DNA of 64,000 bases from Riptortus pedestris (Eukaryota; Arthropoda; Insecta; Hemiptera; Alydidae): assembly GCA_019009955.1 (NCBI GenBank), contig CM032233.1, forward strand, positions 19,687,001-19,751,000, read 5' to 3'. Shown piece by piece: positions 11,548-25,371 of the stretch (position 1 is its first letter; each line of letters opens with the position of its first letter). A program made the position numbers and the translations under genes. Under the pieces are notes generated by a model. The model saw only the letters and a list, made by a program, of their open reading frames with translations, searched no databases and was not told the origin of the DNA.

Positions 11548-11762
11548 GGGGCTCGGGTTGGCCGTGCGAGTTAGGGCGTTGGTCCTAATCTCCCATGGCA
11601 GACCTAGAGTGGCGGGTTCGAATCCCGCCCTGGGCAGTAGAAATTTATTTAATCATGGCCTCATTAAATAAACTCCTTAGGCCCACCCTGGCTAGAAAAG
11701 GATGGTAACCTGTAGATTGCCCGTCCCGATTAGCCTAGTAGCATAAAGTGGACGTAAAATAA
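11548..11762 (+). mobile_element. tRNA-derived SINE
   Basis: Body of 215 bp flanked by a perfect 12-bp target duplication, AAAGTAAAGCAC (11,536-11,547 and 11,763-11,774). The head folds like a class II tRNA: GCTCGGG pairs with CCTGGGC as an acceptor-like stem. An A-box-like TTGGCCGTGCGAGTTAGGGC and a perfect B box, GGTTCGAATCC, give the internal pol III promoter. The body carries CACCCTGGCTAGAAAAG and CCCGTCCCGATTAGCC; the tail is AAGTGGACGTAAAATAAAA. Five other full-length or near-full copies lie in the window, all inside the DM4/DM12 gene. Confidence 0.9.
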
Positions 11763-12040
11763 AAAGTAAAGCACATACATATCATAAACTTAAAACAACA
11801 TATTCAAAGCTATCTTGAAAACACATCTTAAAAACTATATTTAAAAATAAAACAAGATAACTTAAAACTCCGTTTATAACAAAAACTTAAAATTTATATT
11901 TACAAATTAAAACTATGACTAGGAAATAAAATAAAAGTAATAATATGTAACTAAAAATAATAAAATAACAACTGAACACACAAGGAACAAAATTTTATAA
12001 ATTCTGTAAGTAATAAAGTAGTAAGTAAGTAGTAAAGTGC

Positions 12041-12654
12041 CCGTCACGCAGGGGCTGCGTTAATTAATCAGATTTCCCACGTACGTCACATTTTTTCATT
12101 TATGTCAAAAGTAAAAAGTTCAATGAGAACAATATTTGGTATTTAAACTTCAAATTCAAAGTGCTTCATAACATAATAGAATATTGCCAGTATGACATGA
12201 GCAGGAGTGGCGGTTTACTGACGACCGAAAACTAAAAAATGGAAATATCTCAGTTAATAATCAAGATAGTGAAAAAATGTACATAACAACCTTTGTAGAA
12301 TGTTAAATTTGCAATAAGAATGTTTCGATACGACGCATATTAACGGAGATATTAAGAATTTTCGAAATTCTCCCCTCTAAACCACCCCCCCCCTCCCTCT
12401 TGTCCGATTTCAGCCGTTAACGAACTTGATCTTTCTTTTTGTATTAAACTATTATATATCAAGTTTGGTAACGATAAGATAAAAATTGTGACCGCTAGAG
12501 TGGTAACAGACAAATATATATATACAGTTTCGAACAGACCTCCTTTTCGTCATCTCCTGGGTAGGATTGATGGACATTTGAAGAAAAATTTTGAAAATCG
12601 CGTCATGAGTACGACCTCAATAGCTGATTTCCCTTAAGGGAAATCTGCTAAAAA
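12041..12654 (-). mobile_element. R1 repeat, short form
   Basis: 614-bp copy with both ends. The tail hairpin end CCGTCACGCAGGGGCTGCGT is at the left. The perfect head palindrome GATTTCCCTTAAGGGAAATC is near 12,627, ending GCTAAAA at the right. The TA tract is reduced to a few units. Lacks the long-form middle block. Confidence 0.88.
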
Positions 12655-13565
12655 TAAATATCGCATAATGGAAACCTGTTATAAATATTTTAAATCGAAG
12701 CGAAAAAAAATTCTTCGTTGACAAGCATAAGGTTATCGAAAAACGTACTTGTGTTTAAGAATTAAGACTTAGAAAGAAGCTCAGTTTTTGATTTTGTAGA
12801 GCTTTTGACTTCTAACAATTTGAATTGTAAACCGTTTTCTATAATGAAAATTGATAATTACTGATAATGAGAATTCTATAATAAGAAATGATTTATATAA
12901 AATAGCTGTCGCAATAGAAAAGAGTATTTTCGCAATATCTAAAAAAATGGGGCGTTACATTTGCTGGGAGTTTAACCATGGTCAGAATTACAAGGAGTGA
13001 TTTTAATGTAGTATTGTGTCTTGTATTTGGAAATTTGATGTCACATGATAAGCCAAGATACATAGCTTTCCTTCGAGCTTTAGAAAATAGGGTAGGGGGG
13101 GGGGGAGGTGTGACATTTATATCTTATGAGCAGCTTAGTTTCGTTATGAGCTCCTAATCCTCGCCATTAAATTCTAACTTGCCATAAATTTTGGTACATC
13201 ACTATACAGTTAGCAGTTATAAAACTCAATTTAATATTAGCTCCGAGTAGAACGTAAGGTAGAGGAAATCCCCGGCTGAGCTGCTGTTATTGCTGCTCAC
13301 ATGCATGACCTACTCCTCCTATCGTGATTACTGTTCCATAGTACAAATTCCAGCCATGCAGACTATATTTACAATATTGAGAGATCTCAACTAGATTATT
13401 ATATAGATAAATATATGTGAGTGCATTTAATACTATTCATTTGTCATATATGGTAAACAACCTCCTCGAAAAAAAAATACATGTATGAGAAATTCCGGGT
13501 TAAAAAGGGAGAAAGTCTAAATTAAAATAATGTAAATTGAACTGAGAGAGTAAGCTAAGAAGAAA
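12655..13565. other. AT-rich intergenic, nothing recognised
   Basis: No gene or named repeat seen. A poly-G run near 13,096-13,107 resembles the G-rich stretch of R1, but the flanks do not align well. Confidence 0.45.
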
Positions 13566-14062
13566 GTCACGCAGGAGCTGTGTAAACTAAGCAAATTTGT
13601 CACGAGCCCTGATGATCTCAACTCACGATATATTCTCTATTTGCCCGGTATTAATTAAGAAGCCTATGTAAACAGAAATCGAAGTACCAGCTGGATAGGA
13701 ACTTTTAGCAAGTCTTTACTCGAAGTGAATATCACATGAGTAGGAGTGGGGGTCTGCCGTGACTGATTACTAAAAGATGCAAACACTTTGGTTAAAGTTG
13801 GAGATCAATGACAAATGCAAAGAATAATATTTGTGTAAAATTACATTTGCAATAATAGCATTGCCTATATGCAGTTTTCCGATCCAATTCATTATAAGTG
13901 GTATATTTGGAATTTTCAAATTCCCTCCAATTGGTTCGATTTCAGCTATTATCGAATTTGATCTCGGGTTTTACAATAAAAAAATGCACCTTAAGTGAAA
14001 TATGTTAAAATCCCGTTACCCAGGAACTGCTTGGCCTAAACCACATTACTTAAGAACTATCA

Positions 14063-14475
<413 letters not shown>

Positions 14476-14839
14476 CTTCTTTACCCCCGCTTTACCTTAA
14501 GGCAGCCCTTCACAAGCGGTTCTTTCCAATTTCTTTTTTAAAATTTTACAACCCGAATTTTTATAGATCACAGCAGCTCGCCCTTACTACTCAGAAAATG
14601 AGCAGTTAAGCCTATGTTCAATAAAATTTGGAGTGGTCAGCAAATATTTAAAATCGGCAAAAGTCATAGGGCTCACGCAATTGGAAAGCCGCTTCTGCAC
14701 AGCGGGACTCCAATAAAATCTTAAGCTATACTTCATTTCCTATTTACATTAAAGTGCCATACTTCATCTAATTTCTAACTTAAATTTATATCGTATTTTA
14801 CCTATTGTTTTTTATTTTAAACACTTCTGCAGCATATGG

Positions 14840-15068
<229 letters not shown>

Positions 15069-15426
15069 CCCTTAAAGAGAAATCTGCTAAAAAGCAAAAA
15101 TCAAGGGACTTTAGTTAATAAGAGTAACCGAACCAATCATTCGAAGGAGCTCGATCTGGCGATATCGATCAATCAGAGAGGTTGTGGTGAGCTGATCACA
15201 CAACCAGAACAGACAACTCTATAACCCAGTAGATTATTTACACCCCAGAGGGGGACTTTACAGACCTGTAAAGACACATGGGAATAGTCAACGATATTTG
15301 TAGTATGTTACATGGTATATGCACAATATATATTTAAACGATTCAAGGAAAAATATAAATTAAGTTCATTTATGCTAAGACTAGACTAGGACGAGAGTGG
15401 TTTAGAGAAACAGAGAAGAATAAAAG

Positions 15427-16337
15427 TCCGTCAAACAAGGGCTGCTTAAGCTAAGCAGATTTCCCACGGGAAGGTTACTAAAAAATAAATCTACATACTG
15501 GTAACACCGCCGTGAATGTTAAGGAAATAAATACAAACGGCAATAAGAAATCATTCAGCCAATTTAAGAATTAATAATATCTACAGCGGAAAGCATCTGA
15601 ATTGTAAACAAACAAGGCAGCCAACTTCGCAGCGCTGAATAGATAGTTATTCAAGACCAAAAACATGAACAATTAATAAAATATATCTGAATATAACATA
15701 TTAATTTTATTGAAAACTATTTACTACAGCTAGTGGAGTAATTTAAAATGATTCAGAATAATTTCTACCTCAATCACTCAGATTTTTATAATCCAAGAAC
15801 AAAAGGAGAGGGGGGGGGCGAGGTCAACAGAACGTATTTGTTTTATCAAGCCTTGTTGAAAACAATATTTGGTATTTATCCTTGTAATGAAGTGGTTCAT
15901 GATATAACAGCTCATTATTAATATGATTCTAGGAAGGATGGGGGTTTATAGAAAGCGAAAAACTAAAAAATCCAAATATCTCGTTTAATAATCATTATAC
16001 GGAAAATATGTATAGAACAATATTTATAGTAAATTTAATTTGCAATAAGATCGTGTCTACAGAATTCTTCGATATGAAGTATAGTAACAGAGATATTTCG
16101 AATTTTCAAAATTCCTCCCCTCTAACCCCCCCCCTCCCCCTGGTTCGAGTTCAGCTGTTAACAAACTTTATCTTTCCTTATAACGTTATAAAACGACTAA
16201 ATATCCAGTTTGGTAAGGATTAACTATTAATTGCGATCTCCTAGGTAGGATCGATGGACCTTTGAAGAAAAATTTCGAAAAGCGCGTCATGAGTACGACC
16301 TCAGTAGCTGATTTCCCTGATGGGAAATCGGCTAAAA
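15427..16337 (-). mobile_element. R1 repeat, long form
   Basis: About 911 bp with both ends: TCCGTCAAACAAGGGCTGC at the left and CCCTGATGGGAAATCGGCTA at the right. The middle block includes GAATATAACATATTAATTTT and the poly-G stretch near 15,811. It lacks the TA tract usually present before the GGACCTCATTTTCGTC block. Confidence 0.85.
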
Positions 16338-17213
16338 AGGGTAAATATCTTTATTATTATGTATTTGATTAAAAAATGTTATATATTGATACATTACGAC
16401 AAAATTAATAACTTATTTTAATATACATAAGTTGTTGTTATAAAAATTTTCAGCCATTTAATGTTAACTGATTCATGTGTATTTTTGAGTGTTCTGCCAT
16501 TAGTAAACCACTACTTCTACCTAGTGGGATCTAAATGTAATGATTATATACGGCATAACATTTCAAGTTCGATTTCATTCCATCGTCACGAGTGCCCTTA
16601 TTAAGGGAGAAATGGAGAATATAATGCTAATCGTCAAATTATTGAGAAATTCCAGCGCTAGGGACATCAACACATCCAGAGCAGTCAACACATTATCTTC
16701 CAGTTTTTCCTTTGGTTTCTGCAATTACTACGTACACGATATATTTGCAGGCCTGCAGTTGTTAATTTTTTGACCATTAGTAACGATCTTACATCTGAGC
16801 TAATCTTGATCGGCTCTATAAATATTTGTTTAGGCTCTTTACGATCAGTCCCCCTGTATCACCCTCGATATAGGTAAACAAATCAAATAATAAAAAAAAA
16901 ACAAAGGCTCGTCAATGTTTTATAACTTAGGAGTTTTGCTTTAGGACAGGTATACGCCAAAGAAAAAATATGGAAATAAAGGCCTGTTGAATTCGGTAAA
17001 GAATTGAGTTAGGACTCCGATGCCTCAGGCTAAACACCCATCCATTCTATTCATATCAGAAGGATAACTCCTCAAAAAAATCTCCGCCATAAATCTTCTG
17101 TCTTTTCTCTCCACATTCCTTTAGTGCCATTCATCAAACCATATTCCATGATTTAAAAAATCATATGAAGTTATTTGAAGATCTTGAAATCGTCACTTAA
17201 GTTTTACATTTAG
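16338..17213. other. AT-rich intergenic, nothing recognised
   Basis: No supported gene. A 77-codon open frame at 16,540-16,773 has no recognisable motif and I treat it as chance. Confidence 0.45.
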
Positions 17214-17292
17214 GGAAATCATCTACTGAGCTTAATATAATGACTTCATGTTCCCTAAATTCTTTCTTATATCTATCCTAGAAGATGACTTA
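17214..17292 (+). mobile_element. R1 repeat, decayed head fragment
   Basis: GGGAAATCATCTACTGAGCT...ATGACTT...ATCTATCCTAGAAGATGAC aligns by order with the R1 head but is heavily mutated. It lies 50 bp from the tail end of another copy. Confidence 0.5.
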
Positions 17293-17341
17293 AAAAGTGC
17301 AGTCGAAATTTCCATCAGTGATAATATACCATTATATAAAG

Positions 17342-17941
17342 TCCGTCACGCAGGGGTTGCTTAAACTAAGCAGATTATCCTCCTCAATTTTAACAATAGA
17401 TAAATCTAAATACTGGTAACAAAACACCACCGTGAAGATTAAGTGTATAAATACAAACGGTAATAAGAAATCTTTCAGATATTTCAATAATTTCCGGACG
17501 GGAAACGTTTTAAATGTAAACAAACAGGTCTGCCACCTCTCACAGGAAAGAAAAACAATTACTGAAATATATCAGAATATAACATATTGTTTTTGCTGAA
17601 AACTATTTATTATATCTAGTACTATAATTTATAATGAATCAAAATAATTTCAGAGTTTACTGAAGGCTGGAAAATGCAAATATCTCGGTTATTATTCAAG
17701 ATAAAGAACAAATTTATATAAAAATATTTATAGTATATTTAATTTGCAATAAGATTCATTCTATACACTTTTTCGATCCGACTTATAGTAACGGAGATAT
17801 TTCGAAATTCGAAATTCTTCCCCCCCCCTCCCCCTGGTCCGATTTCAGCCATTAACGAACTTGATCATTCTTTTTACATAAAACGACTAAATATCGAGTT
17901 TGGTAATGATCAAACAAATGCGACTGCTAAAGCGGTAACCG

Positions 17942-17977
<36 letters not shown>

Positions 17978-17985
17978 ACACACAC

Positions 17986-18029
<44 letters not shown>

Positions 18030-18065
18030 TGTTTTGAACGGACCTCATTTTCCTCATCTCCTACT
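17342..18065 (-). mobile_element. R1 repeat, head-truncated
   Basis: Starts at the conserved tail end TCCGTCACGCAGGGGTTGC and runs through the long-form middle, a poly-C block near 17,821, and a compound CA/TA tract. It stops at GGACCTCATTTTCCTCATCT, missing the last 90 bp of the head. Confidence 0.82.
17943..18028. repeat. Compound (CA)n(TA)n microsatellite
   Basis: CA repeats run directly into TA repeats at the fixed microsatellite position of the R1 copy. Confidence 0.92.
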
Positions 18066-18234
18066 TAATATTTAAACTTCACACATGAGACAAAAGGTCA
18101 AGTGCATTAGTGTTGTAAGTTGAATAGATGGATTAGAGGACCATGGGACAGGAAAAAGTAAAATTGTAACTAGCTATTATGCATCGTATTAGAAAATCTT
18201 ATATAAAACTAATTTTAGGTCATTAATCCCTACA

Positions 18235-18420
18235 ATTCATCTAAAGGAACTTTCGCAACGAACGTAATGGGCAACGAGCACTTCAGAAATGGATGGCCCC
18301 TGAAGAGGTGGTAGTTAAGCCGCGAAATATTTATGGCAATATGAATAAAGTTTTCGCGGAAAAGTAGTTCATTATTAGTGAACCTTGCGATTAAACTATA
18401 AAGAACTATGAACATTTATT
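18235..18420 (+). mobile_element. Penelope-like terminal-repeat remnant
   Basis: Matches the 31-kb PLE terminal repeat on the opposite strand in order: a GGCCCCTGAAGA core, a helix, GCGAAAT, then ATGGCAATATGAATAAAGTT, corresponding to GGGCAGTTTCAATAAAGTTT there. No coding remnant. Boundaries are approximate. Confidence 0.5.
18295..18337 (+). ncRNA. Degenerate hammerhead ribozyme motif
   Basis: Core CUGAAGA, an extra G, helix II GUGGU/GCCGC closing AGUUAA with two G-U wobbles, then GAAA. Helix I (GGCCC against UGGC) has a mismatch at its first pair. Helix III is weak. Probably inactive. Confidence 0.4.
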
Positions 18421-18627
18421 AAGTAAATATTATGAAATAAAAAAAAAAAAAAAAGCTTTGCCCTTCAGCAGTAATAGTTCTGAACTTATGATTATTTCTG
18501 TCAATTCTTTATACCCTGTGTCAAAAATTGATTAAATTCTTATGCTTTTGATGAGCATTCATCAACATTCGTTAACCTCAATTAAACTTATACATTTCTC
18601 TTGATATGTGAATACGCCCAAAGACAA

Positions 18628-18631
<4 letters not shown>

Positions 18632-18659
<28 letters not shown>

Positions 18660-18920
18660 TGCTCTTTCATGATCATGAGCTATATTCCAATTTTTAGGTT
18701 CGAACGAGAGTGGGGGTTATAGGGGAAGCCTGAAATAAGAATTTGCGATATTTTATTTTCTATTTGTCCACAGCAATGACGGGTATAAACCCTAAAAACT
18801 GGAACGGAGAAAAGTCAAAATATTGTGCAAAGTAAAAGCTTGCCAATAAAATACCATCATTATTCAGCCTCAAATGAATTCCCGGGCGAAGCAGGGTAAC
18901 TTAGCTAGTGTGTGTGTGTG
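18632..18920 (-). mobile_element. RTE-like element head, reversed
   Basis: Read on the minus strand it begins ACTAGCTAAGTTACCCTGCT, then TTCGCCCGGGAATTC and ATTTGAGGCTGAATA, matching 9,302 onwards. It continues to the CCCCTATAACCCCCACTC block. Flanked on both sides by GT repeats. Confidence 0.6.
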
Positions 18921-21900
18921 TGTGTGTATTCACATTAATAGTTAGTCTAGAAACTAGAAAGATTTGTTTAACGCGATATTTCTGTTTTAGGAAGGAGGTA
19001 TTATAAGATTTCATAGCTTTAAAAAGCATACTGTAACTTGTGCTTAATAATGCACAATTACCACAAAGTGGACGTTAATAAATAAATAATTAATGCAAGG
19101 TGTCGATTAAGTTGTGAACGAATGTTATAAATTTACAGACATAATAGTCAATAACGGAAATAGTGAAAAATAATTAATGTGCAGGCAATAAGATTTTTAA
19201 GATATCTTATTCTTTTGCAATACTTTGCTGCTAATAAATGGAGTGAGGCATGTAAGAATATACTGTATAAATTAATTTTAATATACTCAATATTTGCTAC
19301 AAGCTTAGTTCAAACAGACAAAACAGTCAATGGACAGAAATGTATTTCATTTCAGCTTTTAGGAATTACAATTTTTTTTTTTTGTTTCCTATATATATTT
19401 CTTAGCAATGCCTATTTCTCAATAAGGAACTTAATGGTTGGCTGGCTGGACGTTGTAACTATGCACTTGAGAAAGCACTATATGGGAGATTACAGAACAT
19501 TTGTATAGAAGCCTTTCCATCTCAAGAGGTGCTGAAGTCCTCGATGATGAAACGAAGGACTGGCATAAAGTGTATTAAAAATCTAGGAAGAGTTATTTAA
19601 CCAAGGATTTCCAGGAAGAGGGAAACTGTTGGAGTAGCTTCGAACTGTCTTCAAAATGACTTTCAAACCATTTTCCCTCGGCCCATTGTTCTCTTCTTTC
19701 TATATAATCCACAGAGAGAGTTAGCACATTTCCGTCCTTCTTTAGGTATTAATGTATTAAATAAATCCCAAAAAAAAATATAGTGTTTTATTATATCCCA
19801 ACGCCATGTGTAAAACAAATACAAACCTTCATTTAAATGGGATATTTTTTGAGGAAATTGATATGAATGTAAACGATCACTAGGGGTATCGATATATTTC
19901 TGATAAAGACGACCAGGGGTCTCGAAAAGATAAAAAAGGAATTACATCATTTTCTTAACAACATTCTGCCGTCACATGGACCACATAGAAGACTCAGTTC
20001 TTCGATGCTGGAATGTCACTTTTGTTCTACTTTTCATTATTGCCTACAGTACCTCTTTCTTCCATATACATGCAGGACGTTTCTAACTAGCTGCTCACCC
20101 ACCTTTGAACAATTTTGAGAATTTGGAAACGAAACTCGGTAGGTCTAAGTTCAGGAGAATTTACCTAGCCTCTTCCAGTTCTTTTCCAGCGCACATAACT
20201 CTGGAATTTCCAACGGAATGGCAACTTTCGAAGAAGAACTAAGAAAACTGTTTTATACGCGTGATTGTTTCCCATCTGATGCGTTCTGAGTCGCACATTG
20301 ACCAAAACCGCAATAAAAGTTTTTAATATTCAAAATGAAGCAAGGTATTAAAAAACACCTTGATACATAATGATTGCCAAAATTATCTTACAAATGATGG
20401 CCTGTTAAAAATGTTATGTATTAACGCAGATGATAAGATTTGTGCTTCTAACCTGTAATTTCGTCTGGATCATTAAAAGCCTTTGAGTCTCCTTGCCTGA
20501 CCGAAAGAACTGAAATTATTATGACAGATTTATAGGGGAAAGCCAATTTTTAAACGATTCGGTTCTTTATGCTTGATTTCTGTTGTCCTGGCCGTTTTTT
20601 AGCAATAGTCGCCAGAAAATATAAAAAGAAAAACACATTTTTTTCAAAGAGACTTTCATTAATATTTCCAGGGAGAAGAGTTCAACCAACCTTAATCATT
20701 ACTAATATTTTACTGATAATGAGTCGGTACCCTACCTAATGCTAAGTAGACGGGGTTTGCTTAGAATGTGCTAAGAAACGTAGGGTGTGCTACATCATTG
20801 ACTAGAATGAAAAGAATATTTCATTCATTACATGATGTGCGTTTAATAGCCAATACCTTAAAATCTTGGTCGGTATATGGCTACCATTTGTCATACTTGA
20901 CACAAAAATGAAAAACTTGAAATGAGTTCTTTGTCCAAAAACTATTCACCATGCGACCAGGTCTAGGACGGATGAGATAAAAAAAAATCGGAGACGTAGA
21001 GTAGCTTTAAAATTTGATTTTCTCTAAAACTCCTTCATTAAAATAATGCCCTTCAATTGGAAATTTCACAGTTAGGCTGAGCAGGAATTATAATTCTTAA
21101 GGGAAATGTGATCATGGAGAGTGATATTACCTACCGTGTAATGTGGCTGTTAGTTGTCAAAGGGCTTCAAGGGTTTAAATTAAATGCCCAGTGTCGAAAA
21201 TTATCGTTTTATACATTAAATTCTACAAGAAACAAAATGTATGATTCATATATTTCTGGTGTATAAAAAAGTCTCAACCTTCCAGATATGTGTAGTTTTG
21301 GAGAATAATTTCGAGATAACCTCTTAATCTTCAGTGCTGTCATTAAATATGATACTCATGACCAGCGTTCATTTATGCCAGTCTTTCTTCATCTAGGTTA
21401 ATAATTACATTTATTACAATATACATTTATTAATAACTTTTGTGATAAACAACCACTTACAGAAGAAAGTAAGTGGTAATTATTTTTAGGTTGCATAGAA
21501 AATTTAGATTCCTACTATATTTTTAAGCATGCTTTAAGTACAAGGAAACTATATAAAATTTTTCCATTCCGAAATCTATAATAGCCGTTATTCATGAATG
21601 AATTTTCAACTCCACTAATAATAAAAACCGGAGTTCTTCACAACTCTTTAAGATGTTAGTGCTAATATTGAAGTTGTTTGCTAAAACTCGGAGTAGTTGC
21701 ATGCAAGAGGTAATGAGAACAGCTTAGTCCGTGAGTCCAAGAACTGGGTTAGGAATGCTGACCGAAATTTGAGAGGTTTTACCTGGGAAGGACCTAACGG
21801 TGTGCTAACCATCCCCTTAATAATACTATATAGCATAACTATAGCAACAGGTAGCAGACCACACCACCTGTCGGCTAATTCCTTTCATCTTCACTTACAT

Positions 21901-23130
21901 TCTGAGTTCCGCTTATCTTAATAAACTGTACTTTTATTTATGTTAAATATATTATAGGTGTTAAACAAAAATAATGACTTACTAAAATAGTGTCCGAGTA
22001 ATTTTGTTCATATTAACTAGTCGGCTTTTGTCAAGAGTTTTCTAATGTCTCTGGTGATTTAAAATATATAATCTGACGAAAAATACGTTTTTGCATTCTA
22101 GTGAATTTATGAGTTAATTTAGCACGTTAACAAAAAAAATGAAAATTATATCCAGAAATTCGAAAAAAAGAATTAAAATAATTGAGCTAATCGTTTCATA
22201 GGTACACCATTGTTGGTGTTCACTACTAGACTACTGATAGAGTATTCATAAATTAATTATGACGTTGAAGTATTTAGTAGGTGATAACTGAGAATTCTCA
22301 CTGTTAAAATAAAACTAGAATCCATGCCACATGACAAATCATTAACTTTTGAAGAGCAACAACTTTCGGCAGCTATAATGATTTTGCTAATTAATCATCC
22401 AATTATTATCTAGATACACTGAAAGGTATATTACTTCAGGACAGTTTCTAAGATCAGGCTAGATAAATTTCCAGTAACTAATCTCCATATTTATAAATCT
22501 TCTTAATAATTATAATTTGACTTTGCTCTCAACCAGTTGGTTTAATTTAGTTCGTCCTTTAATTTTGATTTTTAATTTCTTGCACAAAATAAATGAAGTA
22601 TTGTAATCTTAAAAGTTTTCTGTTTTCACATATAAACGAAATATTCATTTGCCCATTTTGGATAGATTGGGCGTGACGTCTATACGGATGTTGGCTAGTA
22701 TTAGTAGGTTGATGTTTCATATTTGCCATTGTAATGTCTGGATGTGAGCCTTCCCTTTTTATTGAAATTGGCTAAGATGGAAGAAGGGTCGGGTCGTTAG
22801 AGGTGGGTGAAAATAAAAAAATATGTTTGTTCGTGCATAAACACAATACATTTTTACCATGAAAAGATAAATTATGTTGCATGGCATTTTTCGATCTGAT
22901 GCATTGGAAAGGAAATATCGTATATCCCTTTCAAATGAAATAATTTTAAATCAAGTGAACCATAATTTGTTTATTTAATATAATAGGAGTACAAGGAATT
23001 ATGATGGAAATTATGAAAATCTGGCTGATTTTTATAATCACACTTATATTATCTTTTATATATGAGCATTTAGAGAAATGTAATCTACTCTCCTATCACT
23101 GTGTCTGAGGTTAGTGCATACCTATATACT
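18921..23130. other. 4.2 kb AT-rich intergenic
   Basis: Nothing coding recognised. A SINE 3' tail fragment (AAAGTGGACGTTAATAAATAAATAAT) is at about 19,065-19,090. Open frames at 19,179-19,508 (109 codons) and 21,697-21,921 have no known motif and AT-driven composition; I do not call them genes. Confidence 0.45.
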
Positions 23131-23204
23131 AGAATGCCTTCAAATTTGATGGCTAGGGTCTCCAACAAAAAAAAGTTTATTACGGTGCAAACTTTATTGC
23201 AACT

Positions 23205-23246
23205 GCCCTTCATGTTTCGTTGCTTATTTGCCACCACTTCAGGGTG
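23205..23246 (-). ncRNA. Degenerate hammerhead ribozyme motif
   Basis: Corresponds position for position to the better copy at 31,119-31,160, but the core reads CUGAAGU, helix II has a mismatch, and helix I keeps only two pairs. Confidence 0.35.
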
Positions 23247-23512
23247 GTACATCCCTTAATAATTCTTTTGCTCTATATTGTATTAGTAAGTGCCTACATC
23301 TATGATATATTTATTAAATCTAATTATAAATTGCTACTTACATTTCTGAAGTGCTCGTTTACGTTTAACATTACGTTGCAACTGTCGTCAGAGAGGAGGT
23401 AGGTGATTCAAAGAGGTTCCCGTGGTAGGTTAAGTCAGCTGATTACTAATCGATTATTTACAAGTCAATCTTGAATTCGATTATTTCGCGTCATAATTTA
23501 AATTCGATTAAT

Positions 23513-23719
23513 TTAAGATAAAATGTTAGAGAATATATGATTGACGTATTTGATTTCTGTTTTTTCGTTTACTGCCCTTTTTCTATTTTTTATTATGTGA
23601 ATGTTCTCTTTTATTTTCCGTTTAGTATTATTTATTTCTTTATCAATTATTTGAACTTTTTTCAAAATTGAAGGTGTGTTTCCTGGAGACAGAATGATAC
23701 AAAGCAGTTTTATTTTCAT
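23513..23719 (-). pseudogene. PLE GIY-YIG endonuclease C-terminal remnant
   Basis: 68 open codons with VQIIDKEINNTKRKIKENIH then IIKNRKRAVNEKTEIKY. The sibling copy at 31.6 kb continues upstream into HSTSRKHTFNFEEVQVIDKE. Together these resemble the H.F.F....VLDKE....R...E...I...K..VN region that follows the GIY-YIG domain in Penelope-like polyproteins. Here a frameshift lies just upstream. No catalytic residues are present in this piece. Confidence 0.5.
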
Positions 23720-23730
23720 TATTGTCTATG

Positions 23731-24583
23731 GGTTTTACGTGTTGCTTTAAGCTTTTATTCAGGAGCTGCGAGGATTCACCAATACAAGTTCAATACAATA
23801 TATTATATTTAGATTTTGATTCAGCTACTTTATCCTTAATTTTACTAAAAGAATGCCCTTGGCAAACAGTGGTGTTTCCAGACTGTGTCTAATCCACTGA
23901 GGCTGAAGTGAAACGGAATCTCACTAATGATTCTAGAATTTTAACAACTAAGCAAAGGAGAGTATTTCGAAATCATGGGGCTTATCTAGTCACATAGTTT
24001 CCGGGACGTGGAGTTGGTATAGTGAACATATTTATAATCTAGGCTAAGCAAAGCGGTTTTTAGTTGGAACCGGTTTTCAAGCACCTTTATAGACGGATCG
24101 GCGATTCTAGACTAGGAAGAGAATGATATGCCTAGCCTAGAGAGTTACGAATGTCCTAGTTCAAGTTTCATCGAGGCATTATATATTTTGGGACCATTGG
24201 GCCAACCGTACGATGAACCGGCTCCATCTAGATTGACTATTCCGTTTCAATTAATGGATTATAGCTGTTTTGATTTCCAGATGGTGAAGTTAGGAATAGT
24301 TAAATAGGTAAACAAGCCATTTTTTATATTGTTTACAGTCTTAATGGTTCAGAATGGAGCTGACATCTAAATTAGAAACAGAAAAAACATCCAGCCTGTT
24401 ACCAACATACTGAGCTGAAATTTGTAGTCTTAGCAAGCTCACACTTGTCTGTTCTTTTTAATAGAGAAACTCTCAGAATTAATTGTTTTAGCTCCCATAT
24501 AAGTTAAATATAATTAAAATATAATCCACCTAATTAAATTTTATCATCTGAATTGTAAATGCATTTCCCAAAGTTTGAGATAG
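23731..24583. other. Intergenic, nothing recognised
   Basis: No coding, RNA or repeat signature supported. Confidence 0.45.
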
Positions 24584-24684
24584 TTCCTGGGTAGAATCAA
24601 TGGATATTTGAAGAAATTTGTCAAAAATCCCATTGTGAGTACAACCTCAATAGCTGATTTCCCTTAAGGGCAATCTGCTAAAAA
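24584..24684 (-). mobile_element. R1 repeat, head fragment
   Basis: Last 100 bp of the head: CCTGGGTAGAATCAATGGAT...GAGTACAACCTCAATAGCTG, the palindrome with one change (CCCTTAAGGGCAATC), and TGCTAAAA. Confidence 0.8.
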
Positions 24685-25371
24685 GAGCATAGGATGGTTT
24701 TGAACTCCTAAGGTTAATCCGAAATCGTAGCTGTTCTGAATGTTAATCCACTCTACACTGATAAGTAGAGAATAATATCTATTAGCGATTTCCAAGTTAT
24801 ATCCGGGAAGGCTGGTTCTTCAATTCTTTTTAGTTGCCAAGTTATGTGTTTCTTGAAACTGTTCACGTGGGTTCCTGTCAGTGGAGGAGCAGTGAGAGAG
24901 AATGAATGTGAAATCCTGTTTTCTTCAAGCGGCCTAGAGACAGTGTGCGGGAGGGTCTCCGAAGTGGAGCGAGTGGTGCAGCCATTGTTGGAAGTTAAGA
25001 AAAAAACTCTGCTCCAATATTTTGTTGTGATAATGCGAAGCCGAAGGGAGATGTCGCTGTCTCCCTCCTACCCTAGAATTGGCCTTTTACTTTCTTCAAC
25101 CTATTCCTGCAACCCTATTATTTAAAAAAAAAATATTCATCTCATGCACATAAATCGATAAACTTTATTCGAAACACTTTTCCAAAGTTAACTATCCATG
25201 AATTTCGAGCTTTTGTATGAAACATTTTTTTGTTAGAGCTAGAAACAAAATGTATGGAACAACGTAGAAAATAAAATTACGGATAAGATTGAATATACAA
25301 AGCATTCGTTATATTTCGATCAAATTCTCGAGTTATATTGAATATTTGTTCTCTTTCTCTGAAACCCTCTT
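24685..25371. other. Intergenic, nothing recognised
   Basis: A 93-codon open frame (24,844-25,125) with better base balance than its neighbours has no recognisable motif and no flanking splice context I trust. Left uncalled. Confidence 0.4.

Larger units (their letters stand above)
23131..23730 (-). mobile_element. Penelope-like element remnant
   Basis: Shares its full order with the 31-kb PLE: terminal-repeat start (GGCTAGGGTCTCCAA), GGTGCAAACTTTATTG, a hammerhead-like block, GTGCCTACATCTATGATATA, AATTGCTACTTACATTTCTG, then an endonuclease C-terminal coding remnant on the minus strand. The distal terminal repeat seen at 31.7 kb is missing, so this copy is truncated. Confidence 0.65.

Noticed and set aside
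11548..11640. Apparent tRNA gene with perfect B box
   Set aside because: It is the head of a SINE: same body and tail in six copies, with target duplications.
19179..19508. 109-codon open frame
   Set aside because: AT-driven hydrophobic composition, no motif.
19510..19565. GATGATGAAACGAAGGAC block resembling PLE ends
   Set aside because: Only a short GTCCT/AGGAC pairing; the hammerhead core order is wrong.
24844..25125. 93-codon open frame with fairly balanced composition
   Set aside because: No motif and no partner exon; likely chance.
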